Origin: Sphingomonas sp. LT1P40
GTDB lineage: Bacteria; Pseudomonadota; Alphaproteobacteria; Sphingomonadales; Sphingomonadaceae
Length of the DNA: 64,000 nucleotides
Direction of reading: 5' to 3'
NCBI RefSeq assembly: GCF_036663835.1
Contig: NZ_JAXOJT010000002.1
Span: 1,067,413-1,131,412 of the forward strand
Part shown: positions 16,712-25,028 of the stretch, one piece after another
Layout of the letters: every line of letters begins with the position of its first letter
Position numbering within the stretch: position 1 is the stretch's first letter
Position numbers and translations under genes: made by a program
Notes under the pieces: model-generated
Databases searched by the model: none
What the model was told of the DNA's origin: nothing
What the model saw: the letters and a program-made list of their open reading frames with translations, nothing else

Positions 16712-17718
16712 CGTCGCACGTCCAGTCCGCCTTCGAGGAACGCGTCGATGTCCGCCTGCCCGAACAGGCTGGCGTCGCCGGGGAGCGAATGCTTGAGGCA
16801 GGTGAGCGCGAGGCCCGAAGTGACAATGCCCTCCAAATCCTGTCCCGACAGCACGCCGTGGAGGATACCTGCCGCAAAGGCGTCCCCGCCGCCGATGCGA
16901 TCGATGATCCCGGCAACCACGACTTCCTCGGTCTGGTAGCCGCGCTCGGGCGTGTCGATCCGACCGGCGATGCGGTGGCGGTCGGCATCGTCGACATGGC
17001 GTGCGGTCGAGGCGATGCGTTTCAGGTTCGGGAAGGCGTCGAAGGCGGCCTCGGCAGCCTCGCGGCGGCGGTCGGACCCGTCACCGGAGAAGGTCTTGCC
17101 GAGCAGCAGCGAGACATCGCGGTGGTTGCCGAACATCGTGTCGGCGAGGCTGACGAGTTGGGTCAGCACCCCGCGCGGATCGCTGTCCCATGCTTTCCAC
17201 AGGCGGGCGCGGTAATTGCCGTCGAAGCTGACGGGCACGCCCATGTCGCGTGCGGTCTCGGCAGCGCGAATCGCGGCCTGCGCAGTCGCGGGGCCGAGTG
17301 CGGGGGTGATGCCGGAGAGGTGGAGCATGCTCGCGCCGTTGAGGATCGTGCGCCAGTCGAACGCGTCGGCCGGGGCTTCGGCGAAGGACGAGGCGGCGCG
17401 GTCATAGACGATATCGGAGGCGCGAAGGCCCGCGCCGACCGACAGGAAATACAGCCCCATGCGGCCGTCGCGCAACTGGACGTTCGACGCATCGACGCCG
17501 TAGCCGCGCACGAAGCGGATCGCGGCCTGACCCAGTGGATTGTCCGGCACCGCGCTGACCATTGAAACCGGGTGGCCAAGGCTGGCGAGGCCGACGCCGA
17601 CATTGGCCTCGGCACCGCCGACATGCACGTCGAGGTGGCCGGTCTGCATCAGCAACTCGCGGCCGGGCGCGGTAAGGCGGAGCAGGAGTTCCCCGAAACA
17701 GACGATGCGACCGGTCAT
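16708..17718 (-). CDS. kdgK: 2-keto-3-deoxygluconate kinase (PfkB family)
   Basis: 336 aa ribokinase-fold sugar kinase. It begins MTGRIVCFGELLLRL and has the N-terminal substrate motif HVGGAEANVGVGLASLG. The PfkB signature GIIDRIGGGDAFAAG carries the catalytic Asp (D279). It phosphorylates 2-keto-3-deoxygluconate (KDG) to KDPG, the step where the UxaCBA and Kdu branches merge. ATG 17718 has GGGGAAA before it and starts 25 bases after the kduD stop. An in-frame ATG at 17766 would overlap kduD and is less likely. No KDPG aldolase gene lies in the window. Confidence 0.92.
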   Translation of the reverse strand: MTGRIVCFGELLLRLTAPGRELLMQTGHLDVHVGGAEANVGVGLASLGHPVSMVSAVPDNPLGQAAIRFVRGYGVDASNVQLRDGRMGLYFLSVGAGLRASDIVYDRAASSFAEAPADAFDWRTILNGASMLHLSGITPALGPATAQAAIRAAETARDMGVPVSFDGNYRARLWKAWDSDPRGVLTQLVSLADTMFGNHRDVSLLLGKTFSGDGSDRRREAAEAAFDAFPNLKRIASTARHVDDADRHRIAGRIDTPERGYQTEEVVVAGIIDRIGGGDAFAAGILHGVLSGQDLEGIVTSGLALTCLKHSLPGDASLFGQADIDAFLEGGLDVRR

Positions 17719-17743
17719 TACGCTTTTCCCCGCGACGCTGGCA

Positions 17744-18499
17744 TCACCGCGCCAGCCAGCCGCCATCTACCGCGAGGATGTGGCCCTGCACATAGTCCGA
17801 TGCGCTGGAGGCGAGGAAAACCGCCGCGCCGCCAAGATCGGATGGATCACCCCAGCGGCCCGCCGGAATACGCTCCATGATCGATCGGTTGCGGTTCTCA
17901 TCCGCCTGCAGCGCCGCCGTATTGTTGGTGGCGATATAGCCGGGCGCAATCGCGTTGACGGTGATGCCCTTGCTTGCCCATTCGTTTGCCAGCAGCTTGG
18001 TCAGGCCGCCCACGCCCGATTTGGATGCGGTGTAGCTCGGCACGCGGATGCCGCCCTGAAAGGTCAGCATCGAGGCGATGTTGATGATCTTGCCGCCGCC
18101 ATTGGGGATCATGTGCCGCGCCGCCGCCTGGCACAGGAAGAACACCGATTTGAGGTTGGTGTCCATCACCGTGTTCCAGTCTTCCTCGGTAAAATCGACC
18201 GCATCGTTGCGGCGGATGATGCCGGCATTGTTGACGAGGATGTCGAGACCGCCGAGCTTATCCAGCGTCTCTTCCACCACGCGCTGGACCGGCTCGATCG
18301 TCGAGAGGTCGGCGCTGATGATCTCGGCGCGGCGGCCGAGCGCGCGGACTTTTTCGACGGTTTCGGTCGCGGCGGAGCGGCCGACGGCGGCGATGTCCGC
18401 ACCGGCGGCGGCGAGGGCCAGCGCGATGCCCTGGCCGATGCCGGTGTTGGCACCGGTGACGATGGCAACCTTGCCGGTCAGGTCGAAGGGGTTGGTCAT
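17744..18499 (-). CDS. kduD: 2-dehydro-3-deoxy-D-gluconate 5-dehydrogenase
   Basis: 251 aa short-chain dehydrogenase that reduces 5-keto-4-deoxyuronate-derived 2,5-diketo-3-deoxygluconate to KDG with NAD(P)H. Cofactor motif TGANTGIGQG is at about residues 15-25, NNAG follows, and the active-site pair is in SYTASKSG. The C terminus ends VDGGWLAR as in KduD proteins. ATG 18499 (MTNPFDLTGK) is preferred to the upstream one at 18511. It is separated from kduI by an inverted-repeat element but clearly in the same operon. Confidence 0.93.
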   Translation of the reverse strand: MTNPFDLTGKVAIVTGANTGIGQGIALALAAAGADIAAVGRSAATETVEKVRALGRRAEIISADLSTIEPVQRVVEETLDKLGGLDILVNNAGIIRRNDAVDFTEEDWNTVMDTNLKSVFFLCQAAARHMIPNGGGKIINIASMLTFQGGIRVPSYTASKSGVGGLTKLLANEWASKGITVNAIAPGYIATNNTAALQADENRNRSIMERIPAGRWGDPSDLGGAAVFLASSASDYVQGHILAVDGGWLAR

Positions 18500-18514
18500 G
18501 GGTCGTTCCAAGTC

Positions 18515-18610
18515 CCCCTCCCGCTTGCGGGAGGGGTTAGGGGAGGGACTGTTTCGGACGGAGGACTGGCGGACAAGCCCTCCCCCAACCCCTCCCGCAA
18601 GCGGGAGGGG
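18515..18610. repeat. Inverted-repeat element inside the kdu operon
   Basis: 33-base arms (18515-18547 and 18578-18610) match with one difference. Each arm contains its own palindrome, CCCCTCCCGCTTGCGGGAGG. It fills the gap between the kduI stop and kduD start, so the operon transcript must carry this hairpin. It is a different sequence family from the repeats at 571 and 15021. Confidence 0.78.
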
Positions 18611-18614
18611 AGCT

Positions 18615-19457
18615 TCACGCCAGCTGGCAGATGTCGAGGACGTTCATGTCGGTATAATCCTGGTTCTCGCCAGCCATCGCCCAGATGAACGCATAGGCCT
18701 TGGTGCCGGAACCCATATGGACCGACCAGGGCGGGCTGATCACGGCCTCTTCGTTCTGGATCACGATGTGACGCATCGCGTCTTCTTCGCCCATGTAATG
18801 GAACACGCGATCCTTATCGAGATCGTCCAGTTCGAAGTAGAAATAGATCTCGCTGCGGCGCTCGTGAATGTGCGGTGGCATGGTGTTCCACACGCTGCCG
18901 GGCTTCAGCACGGTCAGGCCCATGACCAGCTGCGCGCTGTCGCACACGCCGGGGATGACGAGCTGAAAGATGGTGCGCTCGTTCGATTCCTCCAGGCTGC
19001 CGCGCTCGAGCTTGTTGGCGTCGGCGATGCCGAGCTTGCGGGTCTGGAAGCCCTTATGCGCGGGGCATGAGGCGATGTAGAAGCGCGCGCCGGGGCCGCT
19101 GAACGACACGTCCTTTGCGCCCATCGTGACGTAGAGGCAGTCCTTGTTGCCCAGCGTGAAGCTCTCGCCATCGACGGTGACGGTGCCTTCGACGCTGCCG
19201 ACATTGACGACCGCCATCTCGCGGCGTTCGAGGAAGGGGTGGCCGACGGCGGAGGCGGGTTCGGTCTGCGCGGGGAGCAGCACCGGGGCGCTGCCGACCG
19301 CGACGCCGCCGATCACGAAACGGTCGGCATGCGTGTAGTTGAGGACGACCTCGCCTTCGCGGAACAGGCCGGGGATCAGATAGCGGTCGCGCAGTTCCTC
19401 ATTGGAGACGCACTCCATCATGTCGGGATGCGTGGCGTAGTAAGTGCGATCGAACAT
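18615..19457 (-). CDS. kduI: 5-dehydro-4-deoxy-D-glucuronate isomerase
   Basis: 280 aa cupin isomerase that converts 5-keto-4-deoxyuronate (DKI), the open-chain form of unsaturated galacturonate, to 2,5-diketo-3-deoxygluconate for KduD. It begins [15 protein letters not shown]. The Zn site is in [18 protein letters not shown], with a further His in the [12 protein letters not shown] segment. Length equals E. coli KduI (278 aa). The start lies 12 bases after the uxaC stop, with GGAG upstream. Confidence 0.95.
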   Translation of the reverse strand: MFDRTYYATHPDMMECVSNEELRDRYLIPGLFREGEVVLNYTHADRFVIGGVAVGSAPVLLPAQTEPASAVGHPFLERREMAVVNVGSVEGTVTVDGESFTLGNKDCLYVTMGAKDVSFSGPGARFYIASCPAHKGFQTRKLGIADANKLERGSLEESNERTIFQLVIPGVCDSAQLVMGLTVLKPGSVWNTMPPHIHERRSEIYFYFELDDLDKDRVFHYMGEEDAMRHIVIQNEEAVISPPWSVHMGSGTKAYAFIWAMAGENQDYTDMNVLDICQLA

Positions 19458-19469
19458 GGGAGACTCCAG

Positions 19470-20909
19470 TCAGGCCGCTGCTGCGACCGGGGTGAGATTA
19501 TCGAGTTTATAGGCTTTGCGGACGAGGCCGTTGGTCAGTTCCTGCGCCAGATCGACGGCTTCCCAATCCTCCAGCCGCCCTTCGGCGACGAGGCGGGCGA
19601 GGAAGCCGCAATCGATGCGGCGCGCAACATCGTGCCGCGCGGGGATCGACAGGAAGGCGCGGGTGTCGTCGTTGAAGCCGACGGTGTTGTAGAAACCGGC
19701 GGTCTCGGTCGTCATCTCGCGGAAACGGCGCATGCCCTCCGGCGAATCGTGGAACCACCAGCTCGGGCCAAGTCGCAGGCAAGGATAATGACCCGCCAGC
19801 GGCGCGAGCTCGCGGGCGTAGGTGGACTCGTCAAGGGTGAAGAGGATGACGGTCAGGTCCGGCTCGTTGCCGACCACGTCCAGCATCGGTTTCAGCGCGC
19901 CGACATAATCGGTGCGGGTCGGAATATCCGCACCCTTGTCGCGGCCGTGGCTGTGGAACAGCTTGGCATTATGGTTGCGGCAGGCGCCGGGATGGATCTG
20001 CATCGTCATGCCATCCTCGACGCTCATCTTCGCCATTTCGGTGAGCATTTGCGCGCGGAACAGCTCGGCGTCGGCGGCGTCCCATGTGCCGCCGATGATG
20101 CGTGCGAACAGGGTTTCTGACTCGGCGGTCGAGAGGTTGGCGGTCTGCGCGGTGGCGAAGCCGTGGTCGGTAGCGGTCGCCCCGGCGATGCGGAAATCGG
20201 CGCGGCGCTTGCGGTGCGCGGCGAGATAGCCGGTCCAGCTGTGGACATCTTCACCCGTCAGGCCGGCGAATGCTTCGAGCGCGCCCGCGAATGCCTCATG
20301 CTCGACATCGATCACCGAATCGGGGCGATAGGTGGTGACGACGCGTCCGGCCCAGCCCGATTTGCGGATCGCAGCATGATGTTCGAGCGGATCGTCCGCG
20401 CCCTCGGTCGTGGCGAGGAAGTCGATGCGGAAGCGATCGAACAACGCGCGCGGGCGGAATTCCGGGGTGGCGAGGGCTGCGTTGATCGCGTCGTAATAGC
20501 TGTCGGCGGTGGCGGCTTCGAGCGCCTGGTTGAAGCCGAACACTTCCGCGAAAACATGGTCGAGCCACATGCGCGAGGGCGTGCCGCGAAACAGGTGATA
20601 GTTGCTGGCGAACAGCCGCCACGCCGCGCGCGGATCCGTTGCAGGGACGCCGCTCAGCCGTGGCACGCGTAGCGCGTCGAGGTCCACCCCCTGCGAATAG
20701 AGCATGCGGAACACATAATGGTCTGGCGCGAGCAGCAATTCGGTCGCGTTTTCCCACGCATCGTTGGTTGCAAACCACGCCGGATCGGTGTGACCGTGCG
20801 GGCTTACGATCGGCAGGTCCGCGACCTCCGCATATAGCGTGCGGGCGATGCTGCGCGTCGTCGGGTCGGCGGGAAACAGCCGGTCGGGATCGAGTGCCAG
20901 AGGGCGCAC
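19470..20909 (-). CDS. uxaC: Uronate isomerase
   Basis: 479 aa amidohydrolase-fold enzyme that converts galacturonate to tagaturonate (or glucuronate to fructuronate). Family landmarks include SPHGHTDPAWFATND, FRIDFLATTEGADDPLEHH, MQIHPGACRNHN and TRTDYVGALKPMLD. Translation probably starts at GTG 20909, seven bases after GAGGAAG. It heads a five-gene operon (uxaC-kduI-kduD-kdgK-carboxylesterase). An operator at 20944-20957 lies 35 bases upstream. Confidence 0.95.
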   Translation of the reverse strand: MRPLALDPDRLFPADPTTRSIARTLYAEVADLPIVSPHGHTDPAWFATNDAWENATELLLAPDHYVFRMLYSQGVDLDALRVPRLSGVPATDPRAAWRLFASNYHLFRGTPSRMWLDHVFAEVFGFNQALEAATADSYYDAINAALATPEFRPRALFDRFRIDFLATTEGADDPLEHHAAIRKSGWAGRVVTTYRPDSVIDVEHEAFAGALEAFAGLTGEDVHSWTGYLAAHRKRRADFRIAGATATDHGFATAQTANLSTAESETLFARIIGGTWDAADAELFRAQMLTEMAKMSVEDGMTMQIHPGACRNHNAKLFHSHGRDKGADIPTRTDYVGALKPMLDVVGNEPDLTVILFTLDESTYARELAPLAGHYPCLRLGPSWWFHDSPEGMRRFREMTTETAGFYNTVGFNDDTRAFLSIPARHDVARRIDCGFLARLVAEGRLEDWEAVDLAQELTNGLVRKAYKLDNLTPVAAAA

Positions 20910-20943
20910 TGCCGAACTTCCTCTCTCTAGTTTGTCCCGACCC

Positions 20944-20957
20944 GGTAACCGGTGTCA
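20944..20957 (-). promoter_or_regulatory. Candidate LacI-family operator 3 (uxaC operon)
   Basis: Minus-strand reading TGACACCGGTTACC, placed just upstream of uxaC, between its start and the end of the regulator gene. Confidence 0.8.
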
Positions 20958-20974
20958 GGTTCTTTTTCAACGCT

Positions 20975-21994
20975 TCATTCCATCGGGGCAGCAACCGAAG
21001 CGCGACGGATCAGGGTCGATACGAACAGCGATTCGCCACTTTCCTCATCTTCGCCGTCCCCGATCAACTTCAATCCGGCGGCCCGTGCCATCGTTGCGAT
21101 CGGCCAGCGAACCGTGGTGAGCGGCGGCCAGAGGTGCGAGGCGATCGAGGTGTCGTCGAAGCCGACGATCGACAGGTCGCGCGGGACTTCCAGCCCGCGT
21201 TGCCGGGCGGTGTGGAGGACGCCCGCCGCCATCGCATCGTTCGAACTGAACACGGCGGTCGGACGCGGCGACAGGTCGAGCAGGCGCTCTGCCGCGCGCA
21301 TGCCGGATTCGAACGTATAGTCGCCCTGTGCGATCAGCGTGCGCTGGATCGGGATATCGGCGGCGTCGAGTGCGGCTTCATAACCCTGTTGCCGCTCATG
21401 CGCCGAACGGAAGCCATGCGGGCCGATGACAAGACCGATGCGGCGATGCCCCGCCTCGATCAGATGCGTCACCGCGCCGCACACCGCCTCACGGTCGTTG
21501 GACGCGACCATGTGATTGTCGTCGTCGAACGGGGCCGATCCCATCCTGACGTAACGCGCGCCGATTTCCTCGCACAGCGCGGCTAGCGTGTCGTTTTCGG
21601 AGATCGGCGGCAGGATCATCACGCCATAGGGCCGCTGGCGTTCGAGGAAGCGGCGGATATCGTCGAGCATCGTCGGGGAGCCGCGATCGACCGGGTGGAC
21701 GATCAGCTCGAACTCGGTGTCGCGCAGCACCTCCAGCAACCCCTGTTGCACGTTCAGCACCATGTGCGGGTTGGGGTTGTCGTGGATCAGGCCGATCAGG
21801 AAATTGCGGCGCAGCGCCAGCGCGCGCGCCTGCGGATTGGGCACATAGCCGATGTCGGCGATAACCTTCTCCACCCGCTCGCGCGTTTCCTGATTCAGCA
21901 GGGGGGAGCGGTTGATGACACGGCTGACCGTCTTTTTCGAAACGTTCGCCAGTCGCGCGACGTCGTTGATTGTTGCCTGCCCCGTTTTCTTCAT
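20975..21994 (-). CDS. LacI/GalR-family regulator of uronate catabolism
   Basis: 339 aa. The N-terminal LacI helix-turn-helix (TINDVARLANVSKKTVSRVI, ~8-27) is followed by the hinge helix region (YVPNPQARALALRR) and a periplasmic-binding-protein-like effector domain with the standard ...VFSSNDAMAAGVL and IVGFDDTSIASHL motifs. It lies between the uxaC and uxaAB operons and is divergent from uxaA. The 14-bp site at 22049 is 55 bases before its start, which suggests autoregulation. I infer it binds all five TGACACCGGT sites. The effector is probably galacturonate, tagaturonate or KDG. Confidence 0.9.
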   Translation of the reverse strand: MKKTGQATINDVARLANVSKKTVSRVINRSPLLNQETRERVEKVIADIGYVPNPQARALALRRNFLIGLIHDNPNPHMVLNVQQGLLEVLRDTEFELIVHPVDRGSPTMLDDIRRFLERQRPYGVMILPPISENDTLAALCEEIGARYVRMGSAPFDDDNHMVASNDREAVCGAVTHLIEAGHRRIGLVIGPHGFRSAHERQQGYEAALDAADIPIQRTLIAQGDYTFESGMRAAERLLDLSPRPTAVFSSNDAMAAGVLHTARQRGLEVPRDLSIVGFDDTSIASHLWPPLTTVRWPIATMARAAGLKLIGDGEDEESGESLFVSTLIRRASVAAPME

Positions 21995-22048
21995 GGCGAT
22001 TGCATAGCGCGCAACCGACCCCTAGCCAATCGTGGCAGTGTGAAGTAG

Positions 22049-22062
22049 TGACACCGGTATTC
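22049..22062 (+). promoter_or_regulatory. Candidate LacI-family operator 4 (uxaA/regulator intergenic)
   Basis: TGACACCGGTATTC in the 70-base gap between the divergent regulator and uxaA. It ends two bases before the uxaA ATG, leaving no room for a normal leader downstream of the site. Confidence 0.8.
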
Positions 22063-22064
22063 GT

Positions 22065-23540
22065 ATGATGAATCTTGCTGCTCTTCAAATCCATCCCGCT
22101 GATAGCGTGGCGACGGCGTTGCGTGACCTAGCCGCAGGGGAAACCATACTCGGCGTGACGCTGAGCGATGCGGTGCCGCGCGCGCACAAACTGGCGTTGA
22201 TCCCGCATGCACCGGGCGATCCGGTCGTCAAATATGGCTTTCCGATCGGGCGCGCGACGGCGGCGATCGCGCCGGGTGCGCATGTTCATGCGCATAATGT
22301 GGCGACTGCGCTGGTGGGTGAGGCGGCCTACGACGCGGGCGCGGGCATCGCGGCGCGCAAGTCGATTCCCTCGCCGGTGCGCTGGCGCGGCTATGCGCGG
22401 GCCGATGGGCGGGCGGGGACGCGCAACGAGATCTGGGTGCTGCCGACCGTTGGCTGTGTCGCGCGCACGGCACAAAAGATCGCGGCGAAGGCCGGTGTGC
22501 TGGTGCCGGCAGGAATCGACGGTGTGCATGCCTTCACCCACCCGTTCGGCTGTTCGCAGCTGGGTGGCGATCTGGATGGGACGCGCTCGATTTTGGCGGG
22601 GCTGGCGCGGCATCCCAATGCGGGTGGGGTGCTGCTGGTCGGGCTCGGGTGCGAATCGAACCAATTGTCGGCGCTGCTGGAAACGCTGCCAGCCGATGTG
22701 CGTGCGCGGGTGCGGACGGTTGGCGCGCAGGCGGCGTCGGACGAGATTGCCGAGGGTGTAGCGGCGGTGCTTGAGCTGGCGGAGATCGCGGCGACCGCAA
22801 CGCGTGAGGAAATGGGGCTGGACCGGCTGGTGCTGGGGGTGAAGTGCGGCGGGTCGGACGGGCTGTCCGGGCTGACCGCCAATCCGCTGGTCGGCGTCAT
22901 GGCCGATCGCGTGACCGGTGCCGGGGGCACCGCGATCCTGACCGAGATTCCGGAGATTTTCGGGGCCGAGCAATTGCTGATGGCGCGCGCCGCCGATGCG
23001 GCGACGTTCGATGCGATCGGCGCGCTGGTGAACCGCTTCAAACGCTATTTCCTCGACCATGGCGAGCCGGTGTCGGAGAATCCGTCGCCGGGGAATATCG
23101 CGGGCGGCATCACCACGCTGGAGGAAAAGAGCCTGGGCGCGGTGCAAAAGGGCGGGCAGGCGATCGTCACCGATGTGATCGATTATGGCGCGCAAGTGAA
23201 GCGGCGCGGACTGACGCTGCTGGAGGCGCCGGGCAATGATGCGGTGTCGTCGACCGCGCTGTCGGCGGCGGGGGCGACGGTGATTTTGTTCACCACCGGG
23301 CGGGGAACGCCGGTGGGGTTTCCAGCACCGACGCTGAAGATCGCGTCGAATTCGGACCTTGCCGCGCGCAAATCCGGCTGGATCGATTTCGACGCGGGGC
23401 GGGTGTTGACCGAGGGTGCGGATGCGGCGGCGGATCACCTGTTGCAGAAAATCGCCGCGATCGCTTCGGGTGAAGAAGTTGCAGCTGAGCGCAATGACGA
23501 GCGCGAGATTGCGATCTGGAAACGGGGTGTGACGCTATGA
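22065..23540 (+). CDS. uxaA: Altronate dehydratase
   Basis: 491 aa. An N-terminal SAF domain (LQIHPADSVATALRDLA, KYGFPIGRATAAI, GAHVHAHNVAT) is joined to the UxaA C-terminal dehydratase domain (GRAGTRNEIWVLPTVGCV, FTHPFGCSQLGGD, LGVKCGGSDGLSG, PSPGNIAGGITTLEEKSLG). It dehydrates D-altronate to KDG. Tandem ATGs at 22065 and 22068 fit the E. coli N terminus by alignment of the IHxxDxVA segment. The mRNA may be leaderless, since an operator directly abuts the start. The stop overlaps the uxaB start (ATGA). Confidence 0.94.
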   Translation: MMNLAALQIHPADSVATALRDLAAGETILGVTLSDAVPRAHKLALIPHAPGDPVVKYGFPIGRATAAIAPGAHVHAHNVATALVGEAAYDAGAGIAARKSIPSPVRWRGYARADGRAGTRNEIWVLPTVGCVARTAQKIAAKAGVLVPAGIDGVHAFTHPFGCSQLGGDLDGTRSILAGLARHPNAGGVLLVGLGCESNQLSALLETLPADVRARVRTVGAQAASDEIAEGVAAVLELAEIAATATREEMGLDRLVLGVKCGGSDGLSGLTANPLVGVMADRVTGAGGTAILTEIPEIFGAEQLLMARAADAATFDAIGALVNRFKRYFLDHGEPVSENPSPGNIAGGITTLEEKSLGAVQKGGQAIVTDVIDYGAQVKRRGLTLLEAPGNDAVSSTALSAAGATVILFTTGRGTPVGFPAPTLKIASNSDLAARKSGWIDFDAGRVLTEGADAAADHLLQKIAAIASGEEVAAERNDEREIAIWKRGVTL

Positions 23541-24976
23541 ACCGACTGTCGCTTGAGACGCTGGCTGCGCTGCCCGCAGGCGTGGCGCGTCCGGCCTATG
23601 ATCCGGCGAGCGTATCGATCGGTGTCGTCCATTTCGGGCCGGGGGCGTTTCACCGGGCGCATCAGGCGGCCTATTTCGACCTGGTGCTGGCGAGCGATCC
23701 GCGTTGGGGAATTGCGGCGGTGTCGCTGCGGTCGGCGGGAACGGTCGAGGCGCTGGCGGCGCAGGATGGGCTTTACACACTGGGTGTATTGGACCGCGAG
23801 CCGTCGATGCGGGTGATCGGCGCGCATCGTGAGTGGATCGGGCCGGGCGGCGGTAAGCGTGTGGCGGAATTGTTGGCGGACCCGGCGGTACGGATCGTGA
23901 CTTCGACGGTGACCGAGAAGGGCTATTGCCTGAGCGGTGACGGGACGCTCGATATGGCGCACCCCGATATCGTACATGACCATGAGGGTGGCGAGCCGCG
24001 GAGTTTCGTGGGCTGGCTGGTAGCCGGGTTCGCGGCGCGGCGGGCCGCAGGGGTGGCTCCATTCGCGGTGCTGTGTTGTGACAATCTGTCGGGCAACGGC
24101 GGCAAGTTGCGTGCGGCGACGATCGCACTGGCGGCGACTCGCGATGCTGAACTGGCGACGTGGATCGCGGCGGAGGCGGCGTTTCCCGATACGATGGTTG
24201 ATTCGATTACGCCCGCGAGCGACGCCGCGTTTCTGGCGCGGATTGCCGACGGGATCGGGCTGAAGGATCGCGCGGCGGTGCAGCGTGAGGCGTTCACGCA
24301 ATGGGTGATCGGACCATATGAACTGGCCGACGGCCCCGACCTTGCGGGCGCGGGGGCGACATTGACTAGCGATGTCGGCGGTTATGAGCGGGCCAAGTTG
24401 CGCATTCTGAACGGGCTGCACTCCAGCCAGGCCTATCTGGGGCTGGCGCTAGGACTTGAAACCGTCGCCGATACGATGGTTGAGCCGAAGCTGGCGGCGT
24501 TTGTTGAGCGGCTGGCGCTGGAGGATATCGTGCCGGTGCTCGATCCAGTCGCCGGATTGGACCATGCGGCTTATACGCAGGACGTGCTGACGCGCTTCCG
24601 CAATCCGGCGATCCGGCATCTGTTGTCACAGATCGCGTGGGACGGGTCGCAAAAGCTGCCGTACCGGCTGCTCGATACCGTTGCGGCGGTGATCCGGGCG
24701 GGGCGGCCGGTCGATCGGCTGGCAGTGCCGGTGGCGGCGTGGATGGCGTTTATCGCGGCGCGCGTAGATGCGGGCGAGGCGATTACCGATCCCCTGGCCG
24801 CGCAACTGGCGGAGGTCGCACTCGGCGCGGACCCGGCACAATTAACGGAACGATTATTGGCACTCGATGCGATTTTCCCGCCCGCACTGACGGCGTATGC
24901 GCCGTTCCGTAACGCCGTCGAAAGCGCGCTTGCCGCGATCCGCAACGGCGAGACTGCGACGTTGCTGGATCGATGA
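23537..24976 (+). CDS. uxaB: Mannitol dehydrogenase-family uronate reductase (UxaB/UxuB role)
   Basis: 479 aa polyol-specific long-chain dehydrogenase with the N-terminal IGVVHFGPGAFHRAHQAAYFD and the C-terminal active-site stretch YERAKLRILNGLHSSQAYLG. Paired with uxaA, it should reduce tagaturonate to altronate. The sequence type resembles fructuronate reductases and mannitol dehydrogenases (UxuB side of the family), so the symbol reflects expected role more than closest relatives. It could accept fructuronate if the strain also has uxuA. It overlaps uxaA by four bases and ends 17 bases before operator 5. Confidence 0.85.
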   Translation: MNRLSLETLAALPAGVARPAYDPASVSIGVVHFGPGAFHRAHQAAYFDLVLASDPRWGIAAVSLRSAGTVEALAAQDGLYTLGVLDREPSMRVIGAHREWIGPGGGKRVAELLADPAVRIVTSTVTEKGYCLSGDGTLDMAHPDIVHDHEGGEPRSFVGWLVAGFAARRAAGVAPFAVLCCDNLSGNGGKLRAATIALAATRDAELATWIAAEAAFPDTMVDSITPASDAAFLARIADGIGLKDRAAVQREAFTQWVIGPYELADGPDLAGAGATLTSDVGGYERAKLRILNGLHSSQAYLGLALGLETVADTMVEPKLAAFVERLALEDIVPVLDPVAGLDHAAYTQDVLTRFRNPAIRHLLSQIAWDGSQKLPYRLLDTVAAVIRAGRPVDRLAVPVAAWMAFIAARVDAGEAITDPLAAQLAEVALGADPAQLTERLLALDAIFPPALTAYAPFRNAVESALAAIRNGETATLLDR

Positions 24977-24993
24977 TACAGCGCCCTTGTCAA

Positions 24994-25007
24994 TGACACC
25001 GGTTTCC
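24994..25007 (+). promoter_or_regulatory. Candidate LacI-family operator 5 (hydratase/transporter)
   Basis: TGACACCGGTTTCC, 17 bases after the uxaB stop and 21 bases before the hydratase start. It implies a separate regulated promoter for the last two plus-strand genes. Confidence 0.78.
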
Positions 25008-25028
25008 ATTACCCCCGGCGCAAAGAAG

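Noticed and set aside
15056..16939. 627-residue plus-strand frame over the carboxylesterase
   Set aside because: Runs through the repeat element and antisense to an intact esterase with catalytic triad; no ribosome-binding site or domain.
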